DNA of 64,000 nt from Brevibacillus invocatus (lineage in GTDB: Bacteria > Bacillota > Bacilli > Brevibacillales > Brevibacillaceae). Of the stretch, positions 44,568 through 53,132 are shown piece after piece. Under the pieces are notes generated by a model. The model had not been told where the DNA came from. It ran no database searches and worked only from the letters and a program-made list of their open reading frames with translations. Position 1 is the first letter of the stretch. Each line of letters opens with the position of its first letter. The DNA lies in NCBI RefSeq assembly GCF_003710915.1, contig NZ_RHHR01000013.1:173011-237010 (forward strand), in the 5' to 3' direction. A program made the translations under genes and the position numbers.

Positions 44568-44581
44568 TGTAACCGGTTTCA
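44568..44581 (-). promoter_or_regulatory. RbsR/CcpA operator, distal
   Basis: TGTAACCGGTTTCA differs by one base from the proximal site and again fits cre. Centres are 55 bp apart, about five helical turns, so both face the same side. An AT-rich inverted repeat (AGATAATTA/TAATTATCT) between them probably holds the promoter. Confidence 0.75.
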
Positions 44582-44717
44582 TATTTGTGTCATTAATATA
44601 CTCCTGAATCCATTTTCTTGTCAACCCAAAATTCTAGAAGAATGTATAGTAGACCTTATGACAGTTTATACCGGAATATTCTTCCTTGTTGGTTAAAAGA
44701 AAAACGTTATCGACCGT

Positions 44718-44917
44718 GCTTTTGTGTAGGAGAAAAAAAGAAGAAAATGCTCCAAGTTCTTGAAATTCCCGCTGGGGGACATTCCTGCCCAGCTCCGGGA
44801 AAAAAGGGAAACCCGCGTCCAAAGCAGCCGATTCAGGTTGCATCTCATAGGTGGACGCTAAAGGCAGGTTCTCTTTTTTCCCTCCGCTTCGGATGGAATC
44901 CCAAAGACTCAGCTTGA
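44718..44917 (+). repeat. Structured intergenic repeat, long copy B
   Basis: A 200-bp non-coding sequence aligning end to end with 17602-17803. The core hairpin has a long outer stem (44797-44812 with 44867-44882; GGGAAAAAAG with CTTTTTTCCC type) and inner GCGTCC (44815-44820) with GGACGC (44853-44858); a further GCAGCC/GGTTGC stem lies inside. In the 5' module CCC/GGG replaces CCT/AGG of copy A and GGG/CCC replaces GGA/TCC. The 3' hairpin is TCCG/CGGA. It lies in the 550-base gap between nagA and the rbs operators; the rest of the gap shows no gene. Confidence 0.8.
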
Positions 44918-45012
44918 GTGGTCGTTCAAAGTTTAAACTCAACTCACCGTTCTCCTACGTAGTTTACTGCTGCTAGTAGCCTATAAAGATAGTGAGTTTG
45001 CTCATGTTTCCT

Positions 45013-45050
45013 CAAAAAAGCAGAGTAAAAGATTCCCTTTTACTCTGCTT
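45013..45050 (-). terminator. Terminator of nagA
   Basis: A 13-bp stem (AGCAGAGTAAAAG and complement, 5-base loop) begins inside the last codons and stop of nagA and is followed by six T on the minus strand. Confidence 0.92.
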
Positions 45051-46218
45051 GTTCGAACCTACGATAGACTTCTTTCCCAGCCACAAAAGTCAGGGTACTC
45101 TCAAATCTGTCATTCAGGACAGTTACATCTGCATCGTACCCCGCAGCCAGACGTCCTTTTCTTCCATCGATGCCGAGGATGCTTGCCGGGGTTTGCGAGG
45201 CCATCCGCACCGCTTCTGCCAATGGAACACCGCTTTTCTCAACCATATTGCCGACGGCCTGATTCAGTGTCAAGATACTGCCAGCCAGCGTCCCATCTGC
45301 CAGCTTGGCTTCCCCGTCACTGACATGCACCTCCTGGCCGCCCAAGTCATACGTGCCTGCTCCGAGTGCAGCCGCGCGCATCGAGTCACTGATCAGCGCC
45401 AGCCGCTCCGCCGACTTGATCCGGTACAGAATCCGCATCACGGCAGGGTGGACATGAATACCATCCGCGATCAGCTCGGTGCTGAGCTGTTCATGAAACA
45501 TCGCTGCCCCCACTACACCCGGTTCGCGATGATGGAGGCCAGTCATGGCATTGAAGCAGTGAGTAAAATGTCGGACGCCTGCATCAACGGCCTGCTTTGC
45601 CTGATCAAAGCTCGCCCCGGTATGACCAGCCGAGACGATCACTCCCTGATCTCTGAGCCAGGAAATCGCCTCCAACGCACCAGGTTGTTCCGGTGCTATC
45701 GTTACAACCTTGATCAGACCGCGCGCGATTTCATACAGATGTCTGACTTCTGCCAGGCTTGGCGCAGCAATATCCTTTTCATTTTGCGCACCTTTGTAGC
45801 GAGGATTGATCCAGGGTCCTTCCAAATGAATGCCTACGACCTCTGCCCCGTCCAGTCCCTTTTCGTTTACCGTGACGATATTTTGTAAAGCTCGCTCCAA
45901 CTGATCATACGAAGCCGTCATCGTTGTAGCCAAAAATGATGTCACCCCGTAGCCCGTCAAAGCCTTCGAGATGGCCTGCAGGGACTCAGGTGTCGCATCC
46001 ATCGTATCGTGACCTGCTATTCCATGCATGTGGATATCGATGAAGCCGGGACAAATCCATCCTTCTGCCACGTCAATGATCGAATCCGGCATTTCTCCCA
46101 CGTAGTCGTCAGCAGTCCCTGCATATTGAATGCTTTTTCCATGTACAAGTACCAAACCGTCCAGGAACTCTTTTCCGTCTGTTACAACCTTGCCCCTGAG
46201 CGCGTATTTTACGTTCAT
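45040..46218 (-). CDS. nagA: N-acetylglucosamine-6-phosphate deacetylase
   Basis: NagA removes acetate from GlcNAc-6-phosphate, feeding it to glycolysis or wall synthesis. The 392-residue amidohydrolase has HMHGIAGHD (metal site), EGPW, the histidines of SAGHTGA and THCFNAMT, and the catalytic Asp in LISDSM. The ATG at 46218 is preceded by GAGGAAGGGTTGGAGA. No nagB or regulator adjoins it, unlike B. subtilis nagAB-R. Confidence 0.94.
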   Translation of the reverse strand: MNVKYALRGKVVTDGKEFLDGLVLVHGKSIQYAGTADDYVGEMPDSIIDVAEGWICPGFIDIHMHGIAGHDTMDATPESLQAISKALTGYGVTSFLATTMTASYDQLERALQNIVTVNEKGLDGAEVVGIHLEGPWINPRYKGAQNEKDIAAPSLAEVRHLYEIARGLIKVVTIAPEQPGALEAISWLRDQGVIVSAGHTGASFDQAKQAVDAGVRHFTHCFNAMTGLHHREPGVVGAAMFHEQLSTELIADGIHVHPAVMRILYRIKSAERLALISDSMRAAALGAGTYDLGGQEVHVSDGEAKLADGTLAGSILTLNQAVGNMVEKSGVPLAEAVRMASQTPASILGIDGRKGRLAAGYDADVTVLNDRFESTLTFVAGKEVYRRFEQAE

Positions 46219-46276
46219 TCTCCAACCCTTCCTCTCGCTGCCCATCTATCTATTCCGTTCAGCTGGATGTTGTTCC

Positions 46277-47350
46277 CTACAACCGACGACGTACCTGCTC
46301 TGTCTCATCTACCAATCGCTGGATTAGCTCTTTGGCCGTGCAAGCCTTTGCCAGCGATGCTGCTTGCCCCGCCCACATCGACAAATACTCGCTTTTCTGC
46401 TGCTTGCTCGCCGCGGCACGAATGTCGCGGGTCAACGCGTTTTGGACTGGATAAGAAGGGAGCTCCTTCTCCAAAGGGGCCAACAGTTTCATAAAATGGT
46501 TCGAAACGCCCCTCGCTGCTTTTCCAGAAAAAGCGCGTGTGATCACTACGCTCTCATCGCTGGCTTCGAGGACTGCTCGCTTATGCAACGAATGGGCACC
46601 GCTCTCGGTACAGGTCAAAAAGACAGTACCCAGTTGAACGGCCTGTGCTCCCAATGCAAACGCAGCAGCGATTCCACGACCATCCATGATTCCTCCAGCC
46701 GCAATGACTGGAATGTTCACCCGATCCACGATCTGCGGCACCAACGCCATCGTCCCGATCATATTACTGGGAGCATCTGGCAAAAAGGAACCGCGATGGC
46801 CGCCTGCTTCACTTCCTTGTGCAGTCAGCATATCGACTCCGCTCTCCTCCAGCGCCACTGCTTCGCGCACAGTCGTTGCTGTTCCGATCACGGTCACGCC
46901 CTGCTCCTTCAGCTTTTTCATCCAGGCCTGATCCAGCATGCCGAAGGTGAAGCTGAACACAGGAACACGCTCTTCCAAAACGATGGCCATCTGCTTCTCG
47001 AACGGTTCCGTGAAGCTAGCCACGTCCGGATCCAGGGGAATGTCCAATTGGCTGCGGACTTCGTTCATGACACGGGATACCGACTCGGCGACCTTCTGAT
47101 GGGCGTCAAATGGTTCGGGAATAAACAGGTTAACACCAAATGGTTTGTCCGTCTGTTCGCGAATGGCCCGAATGGCCGCGCGTATCTGCTCGGCATTCAT
47201 ATAGGCCGCGCCCAGGGTTCCTAGTCCACCGGCCTGTGAGACGGCAGCAACCAACTCAGGAGTCGTCGTCCCTCCGGCCATGCCAGCCTGGATGATCGGC
47301 CATTGTATGTGCAAACGCTTTGCCAGTTCACTGTTCGACCACATGCTCAT
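46277..47350 (-). CDS. Nitronate monooxygenase family flavoprotein
   Basis: A 357-residue FMN TIM-barrel of the NMO/2-nitropropane dioxygenase class. WPIIQAGMAGG opens the first strand; catalytic His lies in GSEAGGHRGSF, and phosphate contacts in AAGGIMDGRG and GAQAVQLGTVFL. These enzymes oxidise toxic nitronates such as propionate 3-nitronate. It starts at ATG 47350 overlapping the stop of the upstream VOC-Nudix gene (ATGA), so the two are co-translated. Confidence 0.88.
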   Translation of the reverse strand: MSMWSNSELAKRLHIQWPIIQAGMAGGTTTPELVAAVSQAGGLGTLGAAYMNAEQIRAAIRAIREQTDKPFGVNLFIPEPFDAHQKVAESVSRVMNEVRSQLDIPLDPDVASFTEPFEKQMAIVLEERVPVFSFTFGMLDQAWMKKLKEQGVTVIGTATTVREAVALEESGVDMLTAQGSEAGGHRGSFLPDAPSNMIGTMALVPQIVDRVNIPVIAAGGIMDGRGIAAAFALGAQAVQLGTVFLTCTESGAHSLHKRAVLEASDESVVITRAFSGKAARGVSNHFMKLLAPLEKELPSYPVQNALTRDIRAAASKQQKSEYLSMWAGQAASLAKACTAKELIQRLVDETEQVRRRL

Positions 47351-48399
47351 TCCACTCTTTTCCCCCATTCATGCGGCAATTCGTACTCCTCAATCAGTTC
47401 TATGAAATGGGCGAGCACCCGAGCTGTCATGCCCCAAATCACTCGTCCGTCGATTTCGTAAAAGAGATGCTCCAACTGGCCTGTACGCCACGGCGAGCGT
47501 CTCCCGCCAGGAATCAGATGAAACGGGAAATCCTTCTCTGCTTCCATGAACATCGTCACCCGATGTCTGGCTGGCTGCATGGAGCGGAACGTATCCAGCG
47601 GGATGATAAACACCTCTCCAACTTCATCGGGATTGGGCTTCATCCCCTCGATCTGTTTCAAATATCCGACAAATGGATAGACACAGGAAGATCCTGGTCC
47701 CAGCAAGATATCCAAAGCTCCTATATATTCAATCTGCTCCATCGGCAGACCAAGCTCTTCACTTGTCTCCCTGCGGGCAGTCGCCCAATTGGATTCGTCA
47801 TCCTCTTCCTTGCGCCCTCCCGGAAAGCATATCTCATCTGCTTGTCTGCGCATCGTACTCGCCCGTTTTTCAAACAAAATACCCAGACGACCATCGTCCA
47901 TCGTTACTAGGGGTAGCAGGACACTGAAAAAGCCCAGGCGCTGTTCTCCCATGATGCCTTGCTCGCGGTCTTTGAAGAGCTGGGCAATTGCCGTAGCCTC
48001 GCCACTCCCTGCCGAAAAAGAATCCAGCTGATTTGCGATTTCGATGAGATTCTCATCCGGGTCGCGCAGATAGATCGAGAGCAGCGGCGCTTTTGCTCCC
48101 GTGCGCTGTACAGGTCCTTCGACGATTTCGACTCCGCATGCCGTTAGGTGCTGGAGCAGCTTCTCCATCGGCCATGAGGAGAGCAAGCACAGGTCAGCCG
48201 AGCCTGGTACAGGATGCTGAGCTTTTGGCTCCCATTCCTTGCCTGCCTGATGAAGGTTGATTTTTTGATTGCCGAACAGTAAAGCCTTTCTGTTTTCACC
48301 AAACGTGATCGATGTCATGCCCAGGACCCGTTCGTAGAATTGACAGGTAGCTTCGATATCTCGGACCGTGAGAACCAAGTGATCCAGACTGTCGATCAT
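47347..48399 (-). CDS. VOC-domain / Nudix hydrolase fusion protein
   Basis: Residues 1-125 (numbering from ATG 48399) form a glyoxalase/VOC domain (IDSLDHLVLTVRDIEATCQFYERVLGM, DPDENLIEIAN). Residues about 150-345 form a Nudix hydrolase of the NudL/CoA-diphosphatase type with FPGGRKEEDD and box residues RETSEELGL. No stop separates them, and the linker (DSFSAGSGEA) is short. The start has GGAG eight bases ahead. Either half alone is common; the fusion is unusual and suggests coupled removal of a damaged metabolite and a nucleotide by-product, which is inference. Confidence 0.82.
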   Translation of the reverse strand: MIDSLDHLVLTVRDIEATCQFYERVLGMTSITFGENRKALLFGNQKINLHQAGKEWEPKAQHPVPGSADLCLLSSWPMEKLLQHLTACGVEIVEGPVQRTGAKAPLLSIYLRDPDENLIEIANQLDSFSAGSGEATAIAQLFKDREQGIMGEQRLGFFSVLLPLVTMDDGRLGILFEKRASTMRRQADEICFPGGRKEEDDESNWATARRETSEELGLPMEQIEYIGALDILLGPGSSCVYPFVGYLKQIEGMKPNPDEVGEVFIIPLDTFRSMQPARHRVTMFMEAEKDFPFHLIPGGRRSPWRTGQLEHLFYEIDGRVIWGMTARVLAHFIELIEEYELPHEWGKRVE

Positions 48400-48474
48400 G
48401 TCATCATCTCCCATTTCCACCTACTGATCCTATTATAGCAGAGTTAGAGAATGAATCAGGTGCGATGACGTACC

Positions 48475-49182
48475 TTATCTCACGTTCTCAACAGTCAAAG
48501 CAGCTTCCACAGCCAGCTCCGCATGAATCGTCGTCGAATCGTAGACTGGAACAGGACAATCCTCCTGCGAGATCAAAAGTCCGATTTCCGTACAACCGAG
48601 AATGATGGCTTGCGCTCCCTCATCGACCAGTCGGCGGATGATGGCTTCATACTTTTGCTTGGAGTCTTCCTTGATCACTCCTAGGCACAATTCGTCATAA
48701 ATAATCGCATGCACTGTCTGTCTTTCCTGTCCATTCGGCAGCAAGACCTCCAGTCCATGCTTGTCACGAAGCCTTCCTGTATAAAAATCCTGCTCCATCG
48801 TAAATCGGGTGGCGAGAAGACCGACTCGCTGATGCCCATCTCTCAAGATAGCGGCAGCTGTCGCATCCCCGATGTGCAAAAACGGAAGAGGAGTCGCCCC
48901 CTGAATAAAGGAAGCCAGCTTATGCATGGTGTTGGTGCAAAGCACGATGAAGTCGGCACCTGCCGCCTCCAGGCTTCGTGCAGCTTCCGCCATGCGCTCT
49001 CCAGCCTCGTCCCATCTTCCCTCTTTCTGCATGACTTCAATTTCGGCAAAATCAACGGAAAACAAAATACACTTGGCCGAGTGCAGTCCGCCCAGCTTTT
49101 CTCTGACAGCACGGTTTACCAGTTGATAGTACAATTGCGAGGATTCCCAGCTCATGCCACCGATCAATCCTATTGTTTTCAT
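48475..49182 (-). CDS. Aspartate/glutamate racemase family protein
   Basis: A 235-residue cofactor-independent racemase. The catalytic cysteines are visible in VLCTNTM (about 82) and ILGCTEI (about 194), with IGGMSWESSQLYYQLVN at the N-terminus typical of the YgeA/RacD amino acid racemases. It may make D-Asp, D-Glu or a broader set of D-amino acids for peptidoglycan or spores. Single gene with a GGGAGGGAAAACA site. Confidence 0.88.
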   Translation of the reverse strand: MKTIGLIGGMSWESSQLYYQLVNRAVREKLGGLHSAKCILFSVDFAEIEVMQKEGRWDEAGERMAEAARSLEAAGADFIVLCTNTMHKLASFIQGATPLPFLHIGDATAAAILRDGHQRVGLLATRFTMEQDFYTGRLRDKHGLEVLLPNGQERQTVHAIIYDELCLGVIKEDSKQKYEAIIRRLVDEGAQAIILGCTEIGLLISQEDCPVPVYDSTTIHAELAVEAALTVENVR

Positions 49183-49202
49183 TGTTTTCCCTCCCGACTG
49201 TT

Positions 49203-49670
49203 TTATCTCGATGTCTGACGAAATGAACGCGTCAGCATTCGCCGTGCTATCGTGGTATCCAGGGATGTGTCCAAAGGTATTCCCAGCTTGCGCGCTTCGT
49301 CGGGCGCAAGTTGATTGTCTTTTATCAGTTCTTGATTCAAGCCTAGCATCCCTGCCATTTTCCAGTGAAACGAGTAGTAGCTTTCTTTTTCAGATGGGCC
49401 CAGATGGATCGTCCCGGTATACTCGCTATCAACCAACTCGTGCAAGGCCGCTGCCAAATCCTCTACATGGATAAAGCTTTTATACAGATTGCTAGTCCGC
49501 ACCATTTCCTTGCCTTCCCCCAATTGCTGCATCATGGCTGACGTACGCTTGTCCCACAGTCCATTGCTGTTTTTCCCATAAACAGGCCCAAAACGCACGA
49601 TAATATGATTTATATGCAGCTCGCGCATGAATTTCGTCTGAATAGGAAGCAAATCCTGCCTGAATCCCAT
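49203..49670 (-). pseudogene. RmlD-like sugar-nucleotide reductase/epimerase, N-terminus missing
   Basis: The 155-codon frame corresponds to the C-terminal half of an RmlD/NAD-dependent epimerase-type protein (FMRELHINHIIVRFGPVYGK, YKSFIHVEDLAAAL, GTIHLGPSE). The whole N-terminal NAD-binding Rossmann half, with GxxGxxG and the catalytic Tyr-Lys pair, is absent. The apparent ATG lies three bases after the stop of the upstream ABC gene without its own ribosome binding site. A 5' deletion probably ended at the ABC gene's border. Confidence 0.72.
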
Positions 49671-49673
49671 CCC

Positions 49674-51389
49674 TTAACTCGAGTACTGCGCTTCATGGAG
49701 TCTACTGTAGATGCCACCGGAAGTGATCAGCTCCTGATGGTTGCCCTGCTCCGCAATTCCTTCCTTGTTGACAACGATGATTCGGTCAGCATTTTTGATC
49801 GTGGTCAGACGGTGAGCAATCACAAGTGTCGTACGTCCTTCCGACAGCTCCGAGAGAGACTGCTGAATGAGGGCTTCGGTCTCGGTATCCAGAGCAGAGG
49901 TCGCCTCATCCAGTATCAGAATCGGCGGGTTCTTGAGAAACATTCGGGCAATGGACAAGCGCTGCTTCTGACCGCCAGAAAGCTTGACTCCGCGCTCACC
50001 GATGACCGTATCCATGCCATTTGGCAAACTGCGGATGATGTCCTCCAAAGATGCTCGTCTCGCGGCTTCCCAGATCTGCTCCTCGCTGGCGCTCAGATCG
50101 CCATAAGCGATGTTTTCTCGAATCGTTCCGGAGAACAAGAAGACATCCTGCTGGACGATGCCGATGTGCTTGCGCAGCGATTGCAGCTTCATATCGCGAA
50201 TGTCGATGCCGTCGATGGTAATTCTGCCTCCTGTCACTTCATAAAACCGCGGCAGCAGACTGCAGATTGTCGTCTTCCCTGCACCAGAAGGCCCGACGAA
50301 TGCAACCGTCTCACCTGCATAGATCCTCAGGTTGATTCCCTTCAAGATGTCTCTTCCTTCATCGTAGCTGAAGGAAACGCCCTCGTATCGGATTTCACCT
50401 TTTACCGCATCCACATCCTTCGCATACGGGGCATCTGCGATCTCCGGCTCCGTATCCATGATTTCCAGATAGCGTTTGAAACCGGCAATTCCTTTGGGGT
50501 AGCTTTCAATGACGGCATTGATCTTTTCAATCGGACGGAAGAAGATATTGGACAAGAGCAGGAAGGCCATGAACTCTCCCATCTCCAATTTGCCCTGAAT
50601 GAAGAACCATGCGCCGCAGATCATGACAAAGACTGTGATGAGGCGCATCATCATGTAGCTGACGGACATGCTTTTCGCCATGATTTTGTACGCCAACAGC
50701 TTGGTGTGACGAAATTGTTGGTTGTCGGTAGCAAACAGCTTCGCTTCGTGGGCTTCGTTGGCGAAGGATTGCACGACCCGGATGCCGCCTACGTTGTCTT
50801 CGATTCGTGCATTGAAGTTTCCGATATTGTCAAACAGCCTTCTGTAGGTCTTGGTCATGCGTCCTCCAAAAACGATGATCAGCCAGCCCATGACGGGGAC
50901 GATGATGAAGGTCAGCAAAGCCAGCTCCAAATTGATATACGCCATGAGCGAGAACGAGCCGATCAAGGTCATGACGGCGATGAACACATCCTCTGGTCCG
51001 TGGTGGGCCAGCTCGCCGATATCGTTCAGATCGTTGGTCATGCGCCCGATCAAATGTCCGGTCTTGTTGTTGTCAAAGAAGCGAAAGCTCAGCTTCTGAA
51101 TATGCGCAAACAGCTTTCGCCGCATGTCGGTTTCGATGTTTACACCAAGCATGTGGCCCCAATACGTCACGATATAATTCAGTGCGGTATTAAACGCATA
51201 GATGGCGAGCAATGCCAGGCAGGCCAGCACGATGAGCGGCCAATCCTGACCCGGCAGCAGCTCATCGATAAATTTGCTGACGGCAATAGGAAAAGCCAGC
51301 TCTAACAGCCCGGCCACAATCGCACAACAAAAATCCAGTAGAAAAAGTCCTTTGTACGGTCTGTAGTAAGCAAAAAAGCGGCGCAGCAT
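49674..51389 (-). CDS. ABC exporter half-transporter
   Basis: A 571-residue MsbA/LmrA-type exporter with six N-terminal helices and one ATPase (GPSGAGKTT, LSGGQKQRLSIARM, LILDEATSALD). It works as a homodimer, probably exporting lipids or drugs. It resembles Bacillus half-transporters such as YknV-type proteins. The segment SFDEGRD before the ATPase and a short C-terminus (LHEAQYSS) are typical. Confidence 0.9.
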   Translation of the reverse strand: MLRRFFAYYRPYKGLFLLDFCCAIVAGLLELAFPIAVSKFIDELLPGQDWPLIVLACLALLAIYAFNTALNYIVTYWGHMLGVNIETDMRRKLFAHIQKLSFRFFDNNKTGHLIGRMTNDLNDIGELAHHGPEDVFIAVMTLIGSFSLMAYINLELALLTFIIVPVMGWLIIVFGGRMTKTYRRLFDNIGNFNARIEDNVGGIRVVQSFANEAHEAKLFATDNQQFRHTKLLAYKIMAKSMSVSYMMMRLITVFVMICGAWFFIQGKLEMGEFMAFLLLSNIFFRPIEKINAVIESYPKGIAGFKRYLEIMDTEPEIADAPYAKDVDAVKGEIRYEGVSFSYDEGRDILKGINLRIYAGETVAFVGPSGAGKTTICSLLPRFYEVTGGRITIDGIDIRDMKLQSLRKHIGIVQQDVFLFSGTIRENIAYGDLSASEEQIWEAARRASLEDIIRSLPNGMDTVIGERGVKLSGGQKQRLSIARMFLKNPPILILDEATSALDTETEALIQQSLSELSEGRTTLVIAHRLTTIKNADRIIVVNKEGIAEQGNHQELITSGGIYSRLHEAQYSS

Positions 51390-51427
51390 GTTGATTCACT
51401 CTCCCATTCGTTTCGACGCAGCCGTCC

Positions 51428-51673
51428 TTACTTGTCTATGATTCTTGCCTTGCTCGTCTGCGGGTCCCATTCGACCTGCATGCCCAGTGCTTCAGCGATG
51501 GCACGCAACGAAACCATTTGTTTTCCTGCAATCATTCGCGTAGGCAGCCTCGTGGTAATTCCTTCAGCAGTCATCTGCTCAGCCCCCTGCCGGGCAACGT
51601 CAGCATTTTTCCATGAGCGTACAGCCCGGATGATGCGCCACCATCCATATTCCCAAGGCGGCTTGTACGCCAT
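51428..51673 (-). CDS. Small protein with copper-amine-oxidase-N-like domain
   Basis: 81 residues whose C-terminal half (TTRLPTRMIAGKQMVSLRAIAEALGMQVEWD) is one copy of the beta-alpha module found in Firmicute surface proteins (CuAO N-terminal-like domain). There is no signal peptide, and the ribosome binding site is weak (ATAAAGGTTTTCTT). It may be a relic of a larger exported protein or a small intracellular gene. Confidence 0.5.
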   Translation of the reverse strand: MAYKPPWEYGWWRIIRAVRSWKNADVARQGAEQMTAEGITTRLPTRMIAGKQMVSLRAIAEALGMQVEWDPQTSKARIIDK

Positions 51674-51863
51674 AAGAAAACCTTTATCGGGGCGAAATTC
51701 AAGTCGTACATCGTTCAGGTTGATGCGGACGAATTGTACCGTTCATTTCCCCGATGTGGTCGCAAAGGTTTGGAATCTTCCCACTTCAATAAACCAAACC
51801 ATCTTAACACATTTTTCCACATATGATAATATGTCAGAAAAGGTTTAAAAAGGGGGGCTTACC

Positions 51864-52049
51864 ATGCCCATGTGGGTATTCCTCGTCTCAGTCATCGGTG
51901 GCATTTTGATTTTTGCTGTCGGCTACGATTGGTTTGCCCAACGATCCAAAAAAAGACCAAAGCTTCCTCCAGGAAAGTATGATCACGTATACACGGAACA
52001 ATTGCTCCATGATTCCCGAGAGCAGATCAACAGAAATGAACTGATCTGA
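51864..52049 (+). CDS. Small membrane protein
   Basis: 61 residues with one N-terminal transmembrane helix (MPMWVFLVSVIGGILIFAVG) and a charged tail (RSKKRPKLPPGKYDHVYTEQLLHDSREQI). AAAAGGGGGGCTTACC precedes the ATG and a terminator follows. Family not recognised. Confidence 0.6.
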   Translation: MPMWVFLVSVIGGILIFAVGYDWFAQRSKKRPKLPPGKYDHVYTEQLLHDSREQINRNELI

Positions 52050-52061
52050 TAAAACGTAAAC

Positions 52062-52094
52062 GGCTGCCTTTTCACGGGCAGCCATTTCTTTTTG
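52062..52094 (+). terminator. Terminator
   Basis: GGCTGCC pairs with GGCAGCC around an 8-base loop, followed by ATTTCTTTTT on the plus strand. Confidence 0.85.
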
Positions 52095-52106
52095 TATGTG
52101 CAGCGC

Positions 52107-52352
52107 TTAGCTTTCAAAAATCGCTGAAAGTGCTTTGTGTTCATCTTCTGCTTTCACGTAAATATCGTACTGAATGTGATCGGTCAGTGGAAAAAATTCT
52201 CTGTTATGCCCTCCGTAATCGCTAATCGTTCGCGTTCGAAAGCTCACCCCTGCTGCTTTTAGGCGATATGCGACACGAAAATACGCCTCACTCCCCATTG
52301 CCGTATAAATCAGGCATTTATGCGAGGAGAAAAAACGAGCAAACAGACTCAT
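52107..52352 (-). CDS. DUF2007-like small protein
   Basis: 81 residues resembling putative signal-transducing DUF2007-type proteins: a beta-alpha module (HKCLIYTAMGSEAYFRVAYRLKAAGV) and IQYDIYVKAEDEHKALSAI, suggesting an ACT-like or ferredoxin-like fold. The start follows AAGGAGGTGAATGG. It lies 12 bases after the PIG-L gene, so it may be the last cistron of the long cluster upstream. Assignment tentative. Confidence 0.55.
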   Translation of the reverse strand: MSLFARFFSSHKCLIYTAMGSEAYFRVAYRLKAAGVSFRTRTISDYGGHNREFFPLTDHIQYDIYVKAEDEHKALSAIFES

Positions 52353-52364
52353 CCATTCACCTCC

Positions 52365-53111
52365 TTAAAACTCGATCAGCGGAATGGCTTCCTTCCCTCT
52401 CTTCGGGTTCACGGGTTGGCCTTTGGAGCGGACGAGTGTATAGTACTCATAGCAGCCGATGACCCCGAAATCCCCATCGATTACGCCGGGATACGCGCGA
52501 TTGACCGAATAGACCTGACTCAGATGTGCGCGCAGCGCTTCCCCTTTTTGAAGGCGGAAACCAGAAATGTCCACCTTGCCCGTAATCGGAACAGCAGGCT
52601 GCGGTCCTTTATCCGAACAATGATCATAGTAATGGGGAATGGACACGTAATACAGATCAGGATACTCCTCTGCGGCCAATGTCCGCTCGGCTTGTTCTAC
52701 CGCCAGCGTCGTGGCATGACAGGTAGCGATGTGGTCAGGATGCCCTGTCACGCCATCAGGAGGAAACGTAATGATCACCCCTGGTTTCCAGTCGAGTATG
52801 ACATGCAATATTTTCTCCGACAGCTCTTGCCGATCTACTGTAGCAAGTGAACCGTCTGGATAGCGAAAAAGCTCCAGCCTGCTGATTCCCAATACTTCGG
52901 CTGCGCGTCCCAGCTCCTGCTCACGATGTCGCGCAAGCTTCTCTCGGCAGGAGATGTCGTATGTCCCTGAACGCCCTCTGCAGCCAGATGTTACACAGAT
53001 TAGACAGGTTTCCTGACCACGCTCGCGACACAGGGCCAACGTCCCTCCGCAGGCAAAAGACTCGTCATCCGGATGAGGAAAAATCATCATAATCTTCTTA
53101 CATGCTGACAT
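52365..53111 (-). CDS. Cytosolic PIG-L family de-N-acetylase (BshB2-like)
   Basis: PIG-L enzymes remove acetyl groups from N-acetylglucosaminyl conjugates with a zinc site. The 248 residues show HPDDESFACGG (zinc Asp/His), HPDHIATCHA (zinc His) and GKVDISGFRLQKGEAL. It resembles BshB2, the bacillithiol-pathway deacetylase of GlcNAc-malate. No signal peptide. The ATG at 53111 follows GAGAGGTGTTAATC. It follows the BadF kinase by 21 bases in the same operon, so a catabolic role on the cluster's substrate is also possible. Confidence 0.85.
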   Translation of the reverse strand: MSACKKIMMIFPHPDDESFACGGTLALCRERGQETCLICVTSGCRGRSGTYDISCREKLARHREQELGRAAEVLGISRLELFRYPDGSLATVDRQELSEKILHVILDWKPGVIITFPPDGVTGHPDHIATCHATTLAVEQAERTLAAEEYPDLYYVSIPHYYDHCSDKGPQPAVPITGKVDISGFRLQKGEALRAHLSQVYSVNRAYPGVIDGDFGVIGCYEYYTLVRSKGQPVNPKRGKEAIPLIEF

Positions 53112-53132
53112 GATTAACACCTCTCACACGAT

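Noticed and set aside
44634..44942. Open frames of about 100 codons in both directions across repeat copy B.
   Set aside because: The corresponding frame in copy A is broken and differences follow stem pairing, not codon positions; there is no ribosome binding site.
49605..51305. A 566-codon plus-strand frame opposite the ABC exporter.
   Set aside because: It is the antisense shadow of a well-supported ABC gene with intact Walker motifs and has no ribosome binding site or recognisable domain.
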